NCBI GenBank assembly: GCA_963677785.2
Contig: CAXXDH010000002.1
Coordinates: 372,001-436,000, forward strand
From: G963665495 sp963677785
GTDB taxonomy: Bacteria > Desulfobacterota > Desulfovibrionia > Desulfovibrionales > Desulfovibrionaceae
Direction: 5' to 3'
DNA length: 64,000 bases
Shown here: positions 17,431 through 26,531 of the stretch, piece after piece
How the letters are laid out: each line of letters starts with the position of its first letter
Numbering within the stretch: the stretch's first letter is position 1
Translations under genes and position numbers: made by a program
Notes under the pieces: model-generated
What the model saw: the letters and a program-made list of their open reading frames with translations, nothing else
Database searches by the model: none
What the model was told of the DNA's origin: nothing

Positions 17431-17931
17431 ATGCGTACGTTGAGTGCAATGCTATGTATTTTGTTTTTTGCCGTGGCAGGAGTTTGTGCGGCACAGCAGG
17501 CCGCAACACCGCCTGCTGCCGACCAGCAAAAAGCGGTTGCCAAAGAGATTCCCGATAAACCCACTGCAGTTCGATCAAAGCCGACGGTGATTCCCGTGAT
17601 TGTAGAACAAACAGGGGAAGATACTGTGGGCGGACGCCTTGCTTACCACCTCAAAGAACTGTTCAGCAAGTCAGCTTTGTTCACGGTGACAGCTAAAGAT
17701 GAGAAAAAGATAAAGCTTTTACTGGATACGCAAGTTGAATTTCAAGGGCGGCCCAGCACCAGTTCAATCTATTCAGCCGTCTGGGTTTATTCTGAGAATG
17801 AAGGAACATTGAAGTACTATCTTGCAAGTGAAGCGGGATTGGTGCATGGTATTTCAGTCAAAGACACTGCGGAAATCCTGGCGAACAAAACGCATGAAGT
17901 TTTTACCCGTTATTCTTATTTGTTTGAGTAA
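17431..17931 (+). CDS. Exported protein of unknown function
   Basis: A 166-residue protein with a clear signal peptide (MRTLSAMLCILFFAVAGVCA, cleavage about residue 21 before AQQ). The start at 17431 is preferred because GGAGTGGAGG lies just upstream; an ATG at 17392 overlaps the previous stop and is possible. The mature part (VIPVIVEQTGEDTVGGRLAY, then LFTVTAKDEKKIKLLLDT and YSAVWVYSENEGTLKYYL) alternates strands and helices like small periplasmic proteins, and weakly recalls the CsgG/TolB N-terminal type fold. I cannot name a family. Confidence 0.65.
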   Translation: MRTLSAMLCILFFAVAGVCAAQQAATPPAADQQKAVAKEIPDKPTAVRSKPTVIPVIVEQTGEDTVGGRLAYHLKELFSKSALFTVTAKDEKKIKLLLDTQVEFQGRPSTSSIYSAVWVYSENEGTLKYYLASEAGLVHGISVKDTAEILANKTHEVFTRYSYLFE

Positions 17932-18233
17932 AGCAAATTGAGACAGCGTGATACAGTTTTTTGCACTCGAGTGTTGTTGACTGAATAGTGCTGAACACTG
18001 GCCTACTTCACGAGGTTTCATGACTAAAACCTGCAGATTGTCCCGATCATAACGGCATGGGAACAGGTGTCGCAGTTTTTTCCAGTTTATGGGGAGTAAA
18101 TATTTTGTTGAATTTGTTTGCAGCTTTGGTATATTGAAATTCTGTTATATTTTGAATGAAACTTTTCTTATGGTTATTTGCGTATGGGTTATGAGAAAGA
18201 GGATAGAGTGTTTCAGGAGTTGGGATAGAGCGT
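17932..18233. other. Intergenic region upstream of NtrC-type regulator
   Basis: About 300 AT-rich bases with no supported gene. Presumably holds the promoter of the regulator at 18234. No sigma-54-type -24/-12 pair or clear operator was seen. Confidence 0.4.
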
Positions 18234-19970
18234 ATGGCTGAAATACTCATTACAGACGATGAAGAGAGCATCCGCTACACTTTAAGCGAATTTCTCTCTG
18301 CCGTGGGGCATACCGTTAGGACGGCCCGCAGTTTTGATGAGGCGAAAACCGCTCTTGCCTCGTGTGAGCCGGATCTTGCGTTTGTCGATATCTTGTTGGG
18401 CGGTAGTTCCGGACTGGATGTGCTCAAATTGATCAAAGACAAGGATCCCGACATTCCAGTCGTAGTGATAACGGGAAACGCAAGCGTATCCAGTGCGGCT
18501 GAAGCCGTACGCCTGGATGCGTATGATTATGTTTTCAAGCCGATCAACAAGGAGCAATTGCTTCGTTTGACCAGCAAGGCGTTGTCTCACAAAGTCCTGC
18601 TTGACGAACGCAAGGCGCTCCTCGCAGAGAAGGAACGTTTACAGCTGCATCATGAAGCGGTTTTTCAGAGCGTGCCGGATGCTATTGTTACGGTCGATAC
18701 CAACGGAGTAATCCTGCAGGCCAATCAGGCTTTGGAAGATGTCCTGAATGTACAGCGTACGCGGATTGTAGGCAACAAATTTGAAGACTTGGTCAACGGT
18801 ACGCAGTTCGTTCCATTCTCCCGCGTGTTGGACAAAACCCTCCAGGACCGAAAACCGGTACGTGAGTTCCGCGTGGAATTGTCGGAACGTTCCGAAGGAA
18901 AACGCTCCGTTGTCATGCTGAACTGCATGCCTATGATAGATGACAGCGGCGTTTTCATCGGGGGCGTTCTTGTAGTTCGGGATATTTCCCGTCTGGCCGG
19001 CCTTGAGCGTGAATTGCACGAGAAAAAAGGAATGGGCAGGATAATCGGCCGCAGCCGGCGTATGGTGGAGATCAACAACCTTCTTGAAAAACTGGCCGAA
19101 ACGGGCACGACGGTTTTGATTACCGGCCCCAGCGGGACCGGCAAGGAACTTGTTGCTGAAGCATTGCACTATGAAGGACCACGTGCCCGCAATCCGTTAG
19201 TAAAGGTCAACTGTTCGGCGCTTTCCGAGAGCTTGTTGGAAAGCGAACTGTTTGGTCATGTCCGCGGTGCATTTACCGGAGCTATCAAAGATACGGAAGG
19301 TCGTTTCAAGCTGGCCAATGGAGGGACGATTTTTCTGGATGAAATCGGTGATATTTCACCGCGCATTCAGTTGAAGTTGCTCCGGGTCCTTCAAGAAAAG
19401 GAGTTCGAGCGGGTAGGGGATACGAAAACCATCAAAGTCGACGTCCGCGTTATAACGGCCACCAATCAGAATTTACGCGAAATGGTTCTTTCCGGAGAGT
19501 TTCGGGAGGATTTGTTTTATAGGCTCAAGGTGATGGAAGTGCAGCTGCCGAGCCTGGAGGAGCGTAAAGAAGATATCGCGTTGTTGACGGAGCATTTTCT
19601 TGAAATGTTCAACGCGCAGATGCGCAAACAGATTTGCGGCGTATCTCCGGCAGTAAGCCATCTGCTTACCTGCTATTCATGGCCCGGAAATATACGTGAA
19701 CTCAAGCACGCGATTGAGCACGCGTTTATTCTCTGTCGCGGACCTCAGATAGAATTGGAACACCTTCCCTTGGAACTGCGCAGTGTTTCTTCGGAATCTC
19801 TTGCTGTTCCAATAAATCAATCCAGTAAAAATTCCATGAGCAAAGCCGATCTTGAACAGGCCTTGGCTCATTCCGGCGGCAACAAGGCCAAAGCCGCGCG
19901 CGTGTTGGGGGTCAGCCGACAGACCATTTATCGCAAGCTGGTTGAATACGGCATGAACGCGGTCCATTGA
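18234..19970 (+). CDS. Sigma-54-dependent response regulator (REC-PAS-AAA-HTH)
   Basis: A 578-residue NtrC-class activator. Receiver domain about 1-120 (EILITDDEESIRYTLSEFL; phosphoacceptor in LAFVDILLGGSSGLD; lysine in DYVFKPINK). PAS domain about 138-255 (VFQSVPDAIVTVDTNGVILQ). Sigma-54 AAA domain about 275-505 with Walker A GPSGTGKELVAEAL, the sigma-54 contact loop VRGAFTGA and LDEIGDISPRIQ. Fis-type helix-turn-helix at the C-terminus (GGNKAKAARVLGVSRQTIYRK). It would drive transcription with sigma-54 RNA polymerase on phosphorylation. A PAS domain between receiver and ATPase adds a second input. No kinase is adjacent, so its partner is elsewhere. Confidence 0.95.
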   Translation: MAEILITDDEESIRYTLSEFLSAVGHTVRTARSFDEAKTALASCEPDLAFVDILLGGSSGLDVLKLIKDKDPDIPVVVITGNASVSSAAEAVRLDAYDYVFKPINKEQLLRLTSKALSHKVLLDERKALLAEKERLQLHHEAVFQSVPDAIVTVDTNGVILQANQALEDVLNVQRTRIVGNKFEDLVNGTQFVPFSRVLDKTLQDRKPVREFRVELSERSEGKRSVVMLNCMPMIDDSGVFIGGVLVVRDISRLAGLERELHEKKGMGRIIGRSRRMVEINNLLEKLAETGTTVLITGPSGTGKELVAEALHYEGPRARNPLVKVNCSALSESLLESELFGHVRGAFTGAIKDTEGRFKLANGGTIFLDEIGDISPRIQLKLLRVLQEKEFERVGDTKTIKVDVRVITATNQNLREMVLSGEFREDLFYRLKVMEVQLPSLEERKEDIALLTEHFLEMFNAQMRKQICGVSPAVSHLLTCYSWPGNIRELKHAIEHAFILCRGPQIELEHLPLELRSVSSESLAVPINQSSKNSMSKADLEQALAHSGGNKAKAARVLGVSRQTIYRKLVEYGMNAVH

Positions 19971-20149
19971 TGAGGAACTACATTACTGCAATCTTTTTAG
20001 TAGGCGCATTTTTAGGTACAATAGGGCAGTCTTCTCGCAGCAAAGCTTCCTTGGTGTAGGGTTCGTTTCAGTTTTGGGGAAAAACCAGTGAGGCAATATT
20101 ACCCGATGGTTTTGGAAACAGTGTAAAACTCTACCAGGCAGAATTGCGT

Positions 20150-20491
20150 ATGAAATACGAACACCATTCGATTCCACATGTTCATACGAAGGAGTCTTTT
20201 CACCAGATTGCACTTGATTCGGGCGATGCGGTTCTTATCGGTTTTTTACGCCTGGAACCCGGTTACGACCAAAAGGTTGCCGCCATGCAATTCGCTTGCG
20301 ATCAGGCCGGCAATGGTCTGAAAGTGCTTGTTCTGGGAGAAGATGCCGACCGTGCTCTCTTGCAGACGCTGGCTCTGGAGGGAACACCTACGTTCATATT
20401 TTTTCATGACGGGGAAGAAAAGGGACGTATTCTTGGCAATGCTGACGGGAACAGGCTTGCCAGATTCATTGCTTCTTCCTTGCTGAAATAG
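20150..20491 (+). CDS. Thioredoxin-fold protein lacking the CXXC motif
   Basis: A 113-residue protein. The pattern VLIGFLRLEPGYDQ, VLVLGEDADRALLQTLAL, then EGTPTFIFFHDGEEKGRILG matches the last two thirds of a thioredoxin fold (cis-Pro loop at GTPTF), but the usual WCxxC site is replaced by a stretch without paired cysteines; the only cysteine is in FACDQ. It therefore cannot act as a normal disulfide reductase. It has no signal peptide. ATG 20150 is used; an upstream TTG is in frame. Its role is unknown. Confidence 0.7.
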   Translation: MKYEHHSIPHVHTKESFHQIALDSGDAVLIGFLRLEPGYDQKVAAMQFACDQAGNGLKVLVLGEDADRALLQTLALEGTPTFIFFHDGEEKGRILGNADGNRLARFIASSLLK

Positions 20492-20968
20492 CTGCGGGAA
20501 ATTAAGCGATACGGGAATTGTTTCAAACCGAAAGGATCACTTCAAATTGATTCTCCCTCTGGCTATTGCCAGAATTCTGGTCTCATTTTTAATTTTTCCT
20601 ATTTGGATTTCCCAATGACGACATCGCTGCGTACAGGTATCTGTGCGTAATTTCTTGACCTCTTTAATCTGAGATTGCATAGTAGAGGAGTCTGAGCCTC
20701 TCTGATGGCTTTGCATTTTGAGCTGCTGTTGCATCATTGTTTGGCAAAAGATGCGGCACGAGCAGATTCGTAACTAAGGTGTGTTTCTAAATTAATTTCA
20801 TCGCGAGTTTGAGCAAGAATTTCACCAGGAAGACTGAAGATAAAATGATCCGCAGACGTGGTATGCTGCTTTGCTGGTCATTTTTTTCTGTAAACTCAGC
20901 TTGGTGGAACTCTCGTCAAGCTTAGCGGAAAGGAATTTAAAAAAACACCTGAAAGTGAGGAAAACACT
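20492..20968. other. Intergenic region upstream of Nif11-like gene
   Basis: About 480 bases without a convincing gene. A short hairpin (CTGGC-TATT-GCCAG near 20557) followed within 20 bases by T-rich sequence may end transcription of the thioredoxin-like gene. A 66-codon minus-strand frame here has no ribosome site and no recognisable product. Confidence 0.4.
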
Positions 20969-21214
20969 ATGTCCATAGGCAATGTGAGGAAATTCGCCAT
21001 ACTCGCCATGAGTGACGATGGTCTGCGCAAGGAATTGAATTCCGCTGAGGGGCGTGAAGGTCGTATGGCGATTCTGGAAGCCCGTGAGCTTGTTTTTACT
21101 GATGCGGAATTCGGTGAAGGGTACCGTTCGTTGTTGGTGGAATGCCAAACGGAAACCGCCGCAGACCAACTTAAAGAATTCAAGCTTTGGTGGGAAGTTT
21201 TACAAAGCATTTAA
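20969..21214 (+). CDS. Small Nif11-like domain protein
   Basis: An 81-residue protein. The N-terminal half (MSIGNVRKFAILAMSDDGLR, KELNSAEGREGRMAILEARE, then LVFTDAEFGEGY) follows the helical pattern of Nif11 domains, including the SDDGLRKEL block and the hydrophobic-FT-acidic-EF end. Nif11 domains occur in nitrogen-fixation-associated proteins and as leader peptides of ribosomal natural product precursors. The C-terminal part (QTETAADQLKEFKLWWEVLQ) is rich in charged residues, has one cysteine and shows no Gly-Gly cleavage site, so a natural product core is not evident. AGTGAGGAAAAC precedes the ATG. It has its own terminator and stands alone. Confidence 0.6.
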   Translation: MSIGNVRKFAILAMSDDGLRKELNSAEGREGRMAILEARELVFTDAEFGEGYRSLLVECQTETAADQLKEFKLWWEVLQSI

Positions 21215-21279
21215 CAAGTGTGCAACATGCCTTAGTCACCTGTTTCTATAACCCTTTTATTGGAAAGCAACAGGCGCCT

Positions 21280-21311
21280 GGGCTGGTTTTACACCAGCCC
21301 TGCTTTCTTTC
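21280..21311 (+). terminator. Rho-independent terminator after Nif11-like gene
   Basis: GGGCTGG at 21280-21286 pairs with CCAGCCC at 21294-21300, followed by TGCTTTCTTTC. Confidence 0.75.
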
Positions 21312-21430
21312 GGGCATTGTTGTCTCTTTTTGTGAGCAAGAGGATATTGGTTGCATTACATTTCGGGAGCGATTAATGTGTAAGTTCTGATAGTTTGTGA
21401 AGAAATAAAAAGTAAAGGCGAGTTGCATGC

Positions 21431-22705
21431 GTGATTGACCGTCCTCCCCAAGGAAAAAAGTCCCTTCTTTTTCTGTTTGCCTTCTTTGTTTTCCTTTTTA
21501 TAGTATCCGGCTGTGGCCAAGACGACGCTCCATACTCTGAAAACCGCCAGTCTCCCGGCGTAACCCATGATACGATTACTTTGGGGTCTTCTCTCGCGCT
21601 CAAGGGCCATGCGAGATTTCTGGGTACGCAAAATTTGCGCGGTGCGTTGAGTTATTTGAATAAAGTCAATGAAGAGGGCGGGGTCTTCGGGCGAAAAATT
21701 CGGATCATCGCTTACGATGATTCGTATGACCCGCCGCAGTGTCTGCTCAATACGCAGCGGCTTATTGTCGAAGATCAGGTTTTTGCGTTGTTTTGTTATG
21801 TGGGAACCCCCACGACGGTAAAAATTCTGCCTTTTCTGGCCGAGGCGAGAATACCGCTGCTTGGTATCTTCACAGGCGCCAATGCGCTACGCGTCCCTTT
21901 CAATCGTTACGTGATCAATGTCCGGGCTTCGTATTATCAGGAAATTGAAGCCGCCGTGCATCATTTGATCAATGACCTGCAGATCAAAAAAATAGGGGTC
22001 TTTTACCAGTACGACGCCTATGGATTCGACGGTTTGACCGGCACCGAGCTGGCCCTGCAGCAATTCGGCCTCAAACCCGTGGCGCGCAGCTATTATATCC
22101 GGGGCACCACGAACGTGGAGGATTCGTTGCAACGCATGCAGGAGGCCGATGCCGAGGCCGTGGTGATGATCGGCACCTATGATCCCTGCGCAAAGTTTAT
22201 TAAACGGGCGGTGGCCCGCGACTACAATCCGATTTATTATTCCGTATCGTTTGTCAGCGCCGGTGAACTCGGCAGAAGGTTGCGGGGCCTCCATGATTCC
22301 ATCATTCTCATGTCCCAGGTGGTGCCCCCGCCCGAACATCCGACAGAATCCGGCAGCGCTTTCGAGTACGTGACGCTGCTCAAAAAGTATTTTCCTGATG
22401 ATAAGCCCACCTTCGTAGGGCTCGAAGGGTTCATCAACGCCCAGGTTCTGGTCAAGGGGTTGAGAGCTGCGGGAAAACATCTGACTCGCGAACGCTTTAT
22501 CCGGGGCATAGAGTCCGTCAGAAATTTTCAGCTTTGGCCGGGAGTGAGTGTCTCATTCGGGCCCAACGATCACCAGGGGTTGGAACAGGTCTATTTTACC
22601 TGGTTGCAGGACGGCCAGTTTCGGTTATTCAAGAACTGGGCGCAAGTAGCTGCGGTCTGGAAACGGGAAAAAAAGAAAAACGAAGAAACAGAGGCGCGAC
22701 CATGA
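21431..22705 (+). CDS. ABC-type branched-chain amino acid/urea-like substrate-binding lipoprotein
   Basis: A 424-residue periplasmic binding protein of the Peripla_BP_6 (Leu/Ile/Val-binding) family. Residues about 10-28 are a lipoprotein signal ending IVSGCG, with the lipidated cysteine near residue 28. The mature protein shows TLGSSLALKGHARFLG, then the ligand-cleft pattern YLNKVNEEGGVFGRKIRIIAYDDSYDP and KKIGVFYQYDAYGFDGL. GTG 21431 is the only workable start near the signal sequence. No permease or ATPase gene follows; instead its stop overlaps the ATG of a sensor kinase (ATGA), so it most likely acts as the ligand-sensing partner of that kinase, not as an importer. Confidence 0.9.
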   Translation: MIDRPPQGKKSLLFLFAFFVFLFIVSGCGQDDAPYSENRQSPGVTHDTITLGSSLALKGHARFLGTQNLRGALSYLNKVNEEGGVFGRKIRIIAYDDSYDPPQCLLNTQRLIVEDQVFALFCYVGTPTTVKILPFLAEARIPLLGIFTGANALRVPFNRYVINVRASYYQEIEAAVHHLINDLQIKKIGVFYQYDAYGFDGLTGTELALQQFGLKPVARSYYIRGTTNVEDSLQRMQEADAEAVVMIGTYDPCAKFIKRAVARDYNPIYYSVSFVSAGELGRRLRGLHDSIILMSQVVPPPEHPTESGSAFEYVTLLKKYFPDDKPTFVGLEGFINAQVLVKGLRAAGKHLTRERFIRGIESVRNFQLWPGVSVSFGPNDHQGLEQVYFTWLQDGQFRLFKNWAQVAAVWKREKKKNEETEARP

Positions 22706-24690
22706 AACGTCTCTATCATTTCAGCCTTAAAAACAAAATTCAGTTTACTTTTTTGGGAGTGGTACTGGCCATCAGCCTCTCCATTGCCTTCCTGGCGCGC
22801 TGGATACTTGTCTCTTCCTTGACTAACGAGTTGGAACTGCGCGGACGGGCTATTGCCCATTCCATTGCAGAACACGGCACTTCCTATCTTTTGGACAAGG
22901 ACTATGCGAAGCTGCTGAACCTGATTGTGGAGGAAGCTTATCTTGGGGAGCGTGAGCAGCTCGTATCCTATATTTTTATTTCCGATCCGCAGAACGCGGT
23001 TGTCAGCAACACTTTTTTCCGGACATTTCCTGCCGCGCTGCGTACGGCGACGGTACTCGAACGAGAGAAGGAAGACAGGCTGATAGAAGTCAATGTGTTC
23101 GGTGAAATGGCGTATGACATTGCTTCGCCCATCAATGAAGGTTTGTACCGCATCGGTACGGTGCACGTCGGCCTGAGCAAAACCCACATGGACAACCTGG
23201 TCAACAAACTGCGCAATACCTTTCTGGGGTTTTTGTCTCTGATCATCGTGATTATCCTGGTCATCAGTCATTACCTCTCGCGATCCGTAATCAACCCGTT
23301 GACCGTATTGACAAAAATTTCCGATGAAATGAGCCGGGGGAATTTCGACGCCATGCTCGAAGTCGACGGGGAAACCCGCTGGGATCCTTCCAAATGCTCC
23401 GCCTATGTGAATACGGATCTGCCCTGCTGGCACTTTGACCAGTCCGCCGGCGAGGCTCCCGGAGAACCGCCTCACAAGTGCAAAACCTGCGAGTTCTACA
23501 AAAAACGAGAAGGGGATGAGGTGGTTCAGCTGGAAGACTCGTTTCGCAATATGCTCTGGTCCATTAAATTGTACCGCAGGCGATTGCGGGAATCCGAAGA
23601 AAAATACCGTTCGTTGTTTGATTCCGGACCGGATCCCATTTTTGTCGTCGCCACAGAACATTTGGAAATTATAGATTTAAATCCACGTGCAACCGATATG
23701 TACGGCTATGACAAAGACGAGCTCATCGAGCAGTCCTTTCTGATGCTTGGTCCGGACCATGAAAAAACCTACAGCCTGGTGCATGAACCCGAAGATTCCG
23801 CCACAGGGTGCATTTACTATCCCAAAGTCATCCATTACAAGAAGGGTGAAAAACCGTTTTTCGTCAATATCCATGCCTGCCCGATTACGTATCAGGGAAG
23901 AGAAGCCATGATTCTGGCCACCATGGATATCACGGAAATGATTGAAAAGGACGCACAGCTGATTCAGGCTGCGAAAATGAAAAGTCTTGGTGAAATGTCA
24001 GCCGGAGTGGCGCATGAAATCAACCAGCCGCTCAACAATATTCAGCTCGGCTGCGAGGTGCTTGCGTTGTTTCGGGAGCAACATCAGTCTATTCCTGATG
24101 ACAAGCTGGATAAAGTGATCCGGTCGGTATTTGAACAGGTGGACAGGGCAAAGGAAATCATTGAAACATTGCGTGCATTTGGCCGGAAAGCGGATATTTT
24201 CAAGGAAAGCCTTTCCATCAACACGTCCATACGCAAGGTCCTGAGCCTGGTGCGCAAGCAGTTCGAACTGGATAATATTTCAATAACGCTTGAACTCGCC
24301 GAAGCGTTGCCGTTAATCCTGGCACATGACAACAAATTGCAGCAAGTATTTTTCAATCTGCTGAACAACGCGCGGGATGCCATCAATGATTCCTGTCCGG
24401 AACAGGGAGAGGCCGGCACAATCAGTTATCGCGAAATCCGCGTACGAACCTGGTTCAGCAATGGACATGTCCTGGCAGAAATTGCGGATTCGGGCAATGG
24501 CATACCTGAATCCGTTCGAAGCAAAATATTCGAACCTTTTTTTACGACTAAAAGTGTGGGTAAGGGCACCGGGCTGGGATTGGCCATCAGTTACGGCATT
24601 ATCAAAGATTATGGCGGCGACATCACCATAGTTGATGAACCAGGCCTGGGCGCCGTGTTTCAACTCACCTTTCCGGTCTTTCCGCGATGA
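22702..24690 (+). CDS. Membrane sensor histidine kinase with HAMP, cysteine motif and PAS
   Basis: A 662-residue kinase. Two membrane segments (about 14-36 and 173-195) flank a periplasmic sensor of about 135 residues. A HAMP-like region follows, with an inserted cysteine set C-X9-C-X17-C-X2-C around residues 232-263 that could bind a metal or iron-sulfur cluster. A PAS domain lies about 305-420 (YRSLFDSGPDPIFVVATEHL). The HisKA box MSAGVAHEINQPLNNIQLG has its histidine near 438, and the ATPase domain shows NLLNNARDAI, DSGNGIPESVRSKIFEPFFTTK and GTGLGLAISYGI. It overlaps the binding-protein gene by four bases and is followed after 13 bases by a response regulator gene, forming a three-gene signalling operon. 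Confidence 0.93.
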   Translation: MKRLYHFSLKNKIQFTFLGVVLAISLSIAFLARWILVSSLTNELELRGRAIAHSIAEHGTSYLLDKDYAKLLNLIVEEAYLGEREQLVSYIFISDPQNAVVSNTFFRTFPAALRTATVLEREKEDRLIEVNVFGEMAYDIASPINEGLYRIGTVHVGLSKTHMDNLVNKLRNTFLGFLSLIIVIILVISHYLSRSVINPLTVLTKISDEMSRGNFDAMLEVDGETRWDPSKCSAYVNTDLPCWHFDQSAGEAPGEPPHKCKTCEFYKKREGDEVVQLEDSFRNMLWSIKLYRRRLRESEEKYRSLFDSGPDPIFVVATEHLEIIDLNPRATDMYGYDKDELIEQSFLMLGPDHEKTYSLVHEPEDSATGCIYYPKVIHYKKGEKPFFVNIHACPITYQGREAMILATMDITEMIEKDAQLIQAAKMKSLGEMSAGVAHEINQPLNNIQLGCEVLALFREQHQSIPDDKLDKVIRSVFEQVDRAKEIIETLRAFGRKADIFKESLSINTSIRKVLSLVRKQFELDNISITLELAEALPLILAHDNKLQQVFFNLLNNARDAINDSCPEQGEAGTISYREIRVRTWFSNGHVLAEIADSGNGIPESVRSKIFEPFFTTKSVGKGTGLGLAISYGIIKDYGGDITIVDEPGLGAVFQLTFPVFPR

Positions 24691-24703
24691 TTGAGGGTGT
24701 TGC

Positions 24704-25420
24704 ATGAAAAAGAAAATTCTATTGGTCGATGATGAAGTTCAGACGCTTGAGATGCTGCAAATGCTTCTCGAAATGTACGGCTTTGAAGTGCTCCTGGCGG
24801 GAAACGGTCAGGAAGCTCTCCGCGTATATGCACAGGAACAACCATCCGTTGTTTTGACGGACATCAAAATGCCCATAATGGATGGCATGGAGGTTTTGAG
24901 TAAAATCAAGGAAATCAATCCGGTGGCAGAGGTTATCGTCATTACCGGCCATGGCGACATGGATCTGGCGATCAAGGCCCTGAATCTGGATGCAACGGAT
25001 TTTATCAATAAGCCGGTTCAGCGAAAAGTTTTGGACCAAGCCTTGAAACGTGCGGAAGAACGTATTCAGATGGCCAAAAACAATGAAGAAATGCTGCAAT
25101 TGGAAATAGAGGAGACTGTAGCCATTTTGCGGGTGCGCGGATGTATTACCGCAAATTCGGAAGCGTTTCTTCACGAAGCTTTCAATAAAGCGCTACAGTC
25201 CGGGAGTCCGCGGATTTTGCTTGTTTTTGAGCAGAATGCCTCCATCAATGGAGCGGGTATTGCCTTGCTGACGGATCACCTGGTCGCATGCCAGGGAAAG
25301 GGCGTACGGGTTGATTTCGTTGGTTTTAATGATAATTTCCAGCGTGTTATTGATATTGTGGGCATATCCAAACTGGTCACGGTTCATGAAACCATGGAGC
25401 AGGCCCTTGCCATGGAATAG
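24704..25420 (+). CDS. Response regulator with receiver and STAS-like domains
   Basis: A 238-residue protein. Residues 1-125 are a receiver (KKKILLVDDEVQTLEMLQML; VVLTDIKMPIMDGME; VIVITGHGDMDLAIKALNLDATDFINKPVQ). After a linker, residues about 145-238 resemble a STAS (anti-sigma-factor antagonist) domain: VAILRVRGCITANSEAFLHE, NASINGAGIALLTDHLVACQGKG and FQRVIDIVGISKLVTVHETMEQA. No DNA-binding domain is present, so output is probably partner switching by protein-protein contact. It is the third gene of the binding protein-kinase-regulator operon. The usual phosphorylatable serine of STAS domains would lie near N/S in QNASINGAG. Confidence 0.85.
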   Translation: MKKKILLVDDEVQTLEMLQMLLEMYGFEVLLAGNGQEALRVYAQEQPSVVLTDIKMPIMDGMEVLSKIKEINPVAEVIVITGHGDMDLAIKALNLDATDFINKPVQRKVLDQALKRAEERIQMAKNNEEMLQLEIEETVAILRVRGCITANSEAFLHEAFNKALQSGSPRILLVFEQNASINGAGIALLTDHLVACQGKGVRVDFVGFNDNFQRVIDIVGISKLVTVHETMEQALAME

Positions 25421-25493
25421 TCCGGGTGTATAACATCTTAAATTATTTTGAACTTTTAACCCTGCCGCTCATATCCTGAAAGAATGGTGAAAA

Positions 25494-26531
25494 ATGGGAA
25501 TAACGTTTTTTGTCGTCCTGATGACGTTTTTTTGTGTTTTTTTATGTGGTGCATGGCCTGAAACTGCCACTGCCGGAGATTTCTCCGTACCCTCCACCAT
25601 ATCCAGGCAGGCGCAAGAACACATGTCTCTGTATACCTTGGCCGGCCGCGATATTCCGTTGCCCGAGCCCTTGGACGTTGCCGGATGGCAAGCAAAACGG
25701 GCAGCCATAGAAGCGTTTTTCGCAAAGGCCAATGAGGAGGTGGTCGCGCGCTATGCGCCGACTCTGGAAAAGCGCGTATTGGGGGGCGTGCCCGTGGTGG
25801 AGATCAAGCCCGCGGGCTGGAAACCGGATTCCCGGGTTTTGGTTTATATCCATGGCGGATGCTATACGCTTTTCAGCGCGGCTTCCACGCTTGTTTGTGC
25901 GGTTCCTTTGGCGCATGATACCGGGCTGCGGGTACTGTCCGTGGACTATTCGCTGGCCCCTGAGTCCAAATGGCGTGCGATCGTTGCCCAGACAACAGCT
26001 GTAATCCGGGCTCTTGCCGAACAGGGGCAGGATCTGCGCTCCATGGCAATATGCGGAGACTCTGCTGGCGGCGCGCTCGCGGCTGCCACGGTTTTGAAGG
26101 CTCGTGACGACGGCATCGGCATGCCTGGGGCAGTGGTGCTCTGGTCTCCCTGGTCCGACATCACTTCTTGCGGGGATACCTTTACTACATTAAAAGATGT
26201 CGATCCCGTATTGCGCTATGAGGATATTCTTGATCGTAGCGCTGCGGCCTATGCCGCGCCTGAGGATCAGAAAAATCCCTATGTTTCGCCTGTATATGCT
26301 GATTATACGCGCGGATTTCCTCCAACTTTGATCCAGGCCGGAACAAGGGAAATTGTGCTGAGCGGTGCGGTTCGCCAATACAGAGCTCTGGCAACGGCGG
26401 GGATACCTGTGTTTTTTGATCCGTATGAAGGCATGTGGCACATTTTTCAAGGGTTTCCAGGAAATCTTCCGGAATCTCAGGAGGCTCGCCGCATGGTAAG
26501 GGATTTTTTGCGCACGCATCTGGCGCACTGA
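25494..26531 (+). CDS. Exported alpha/beta hydrolase (HSL-type esterase)
   Basis: A 345-residue hydrolase. Residues 1-28 are a signal peptide (ITFFVVLMTFFCVFLCGAWP, cleaved about ATAGDF). The oxyanion motif YIHGGCYT lies near residue 120, the nucleophile elbow ICGDSAGGALAA near 184, the acid in DPVLRYEDI/ PPTLIQAGTREIVLSGA region near 283 and the histidine in GMWHIFQGF near 313. This is the hormone-sensitive-lipase (family IV) arrangement, so it likely cleaves short-chain esters in the periplasm. A single gene between the signalling operon and a small exported protein gene. Confidence 0.88.
   Translation: MGITFFVVLMTFFCVFLCGAWPETATAGDFSVPSTISRQAQEHMSLYTLAGRDIPLPEPLDVAGWQAKRAAIEAFFAKANEEVVARYAPTLEKRVLGGVPVVEIKPAGWKPDSRVLVYIHGGCYTLFSAASTLVCAVPLAHDTGLRVLSVDYSLAPESKWRAIVAQTTAVIRALAEQGQDLRSMAICGDSAGGALAAATVLKARDDGIGMPGAVVLWSPWSDITSCGDTFTTLKDVDPVLRYEDILDRSAAAYAAPEDQKNPYVSPVYADYTRGFPPTLIQAGTREIVLSGAVRQYRALATAGIPVFFDPYEGMWHIFQGFPGNLPESQEARRMVRDFLRTHLAH

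Noticed and set aside
20537..20737. 66-codon minus-strand frame rich in Gln/Lys
   Set aside because: No ribosome site, no recognisable family and an AT-rich intergenic setting.
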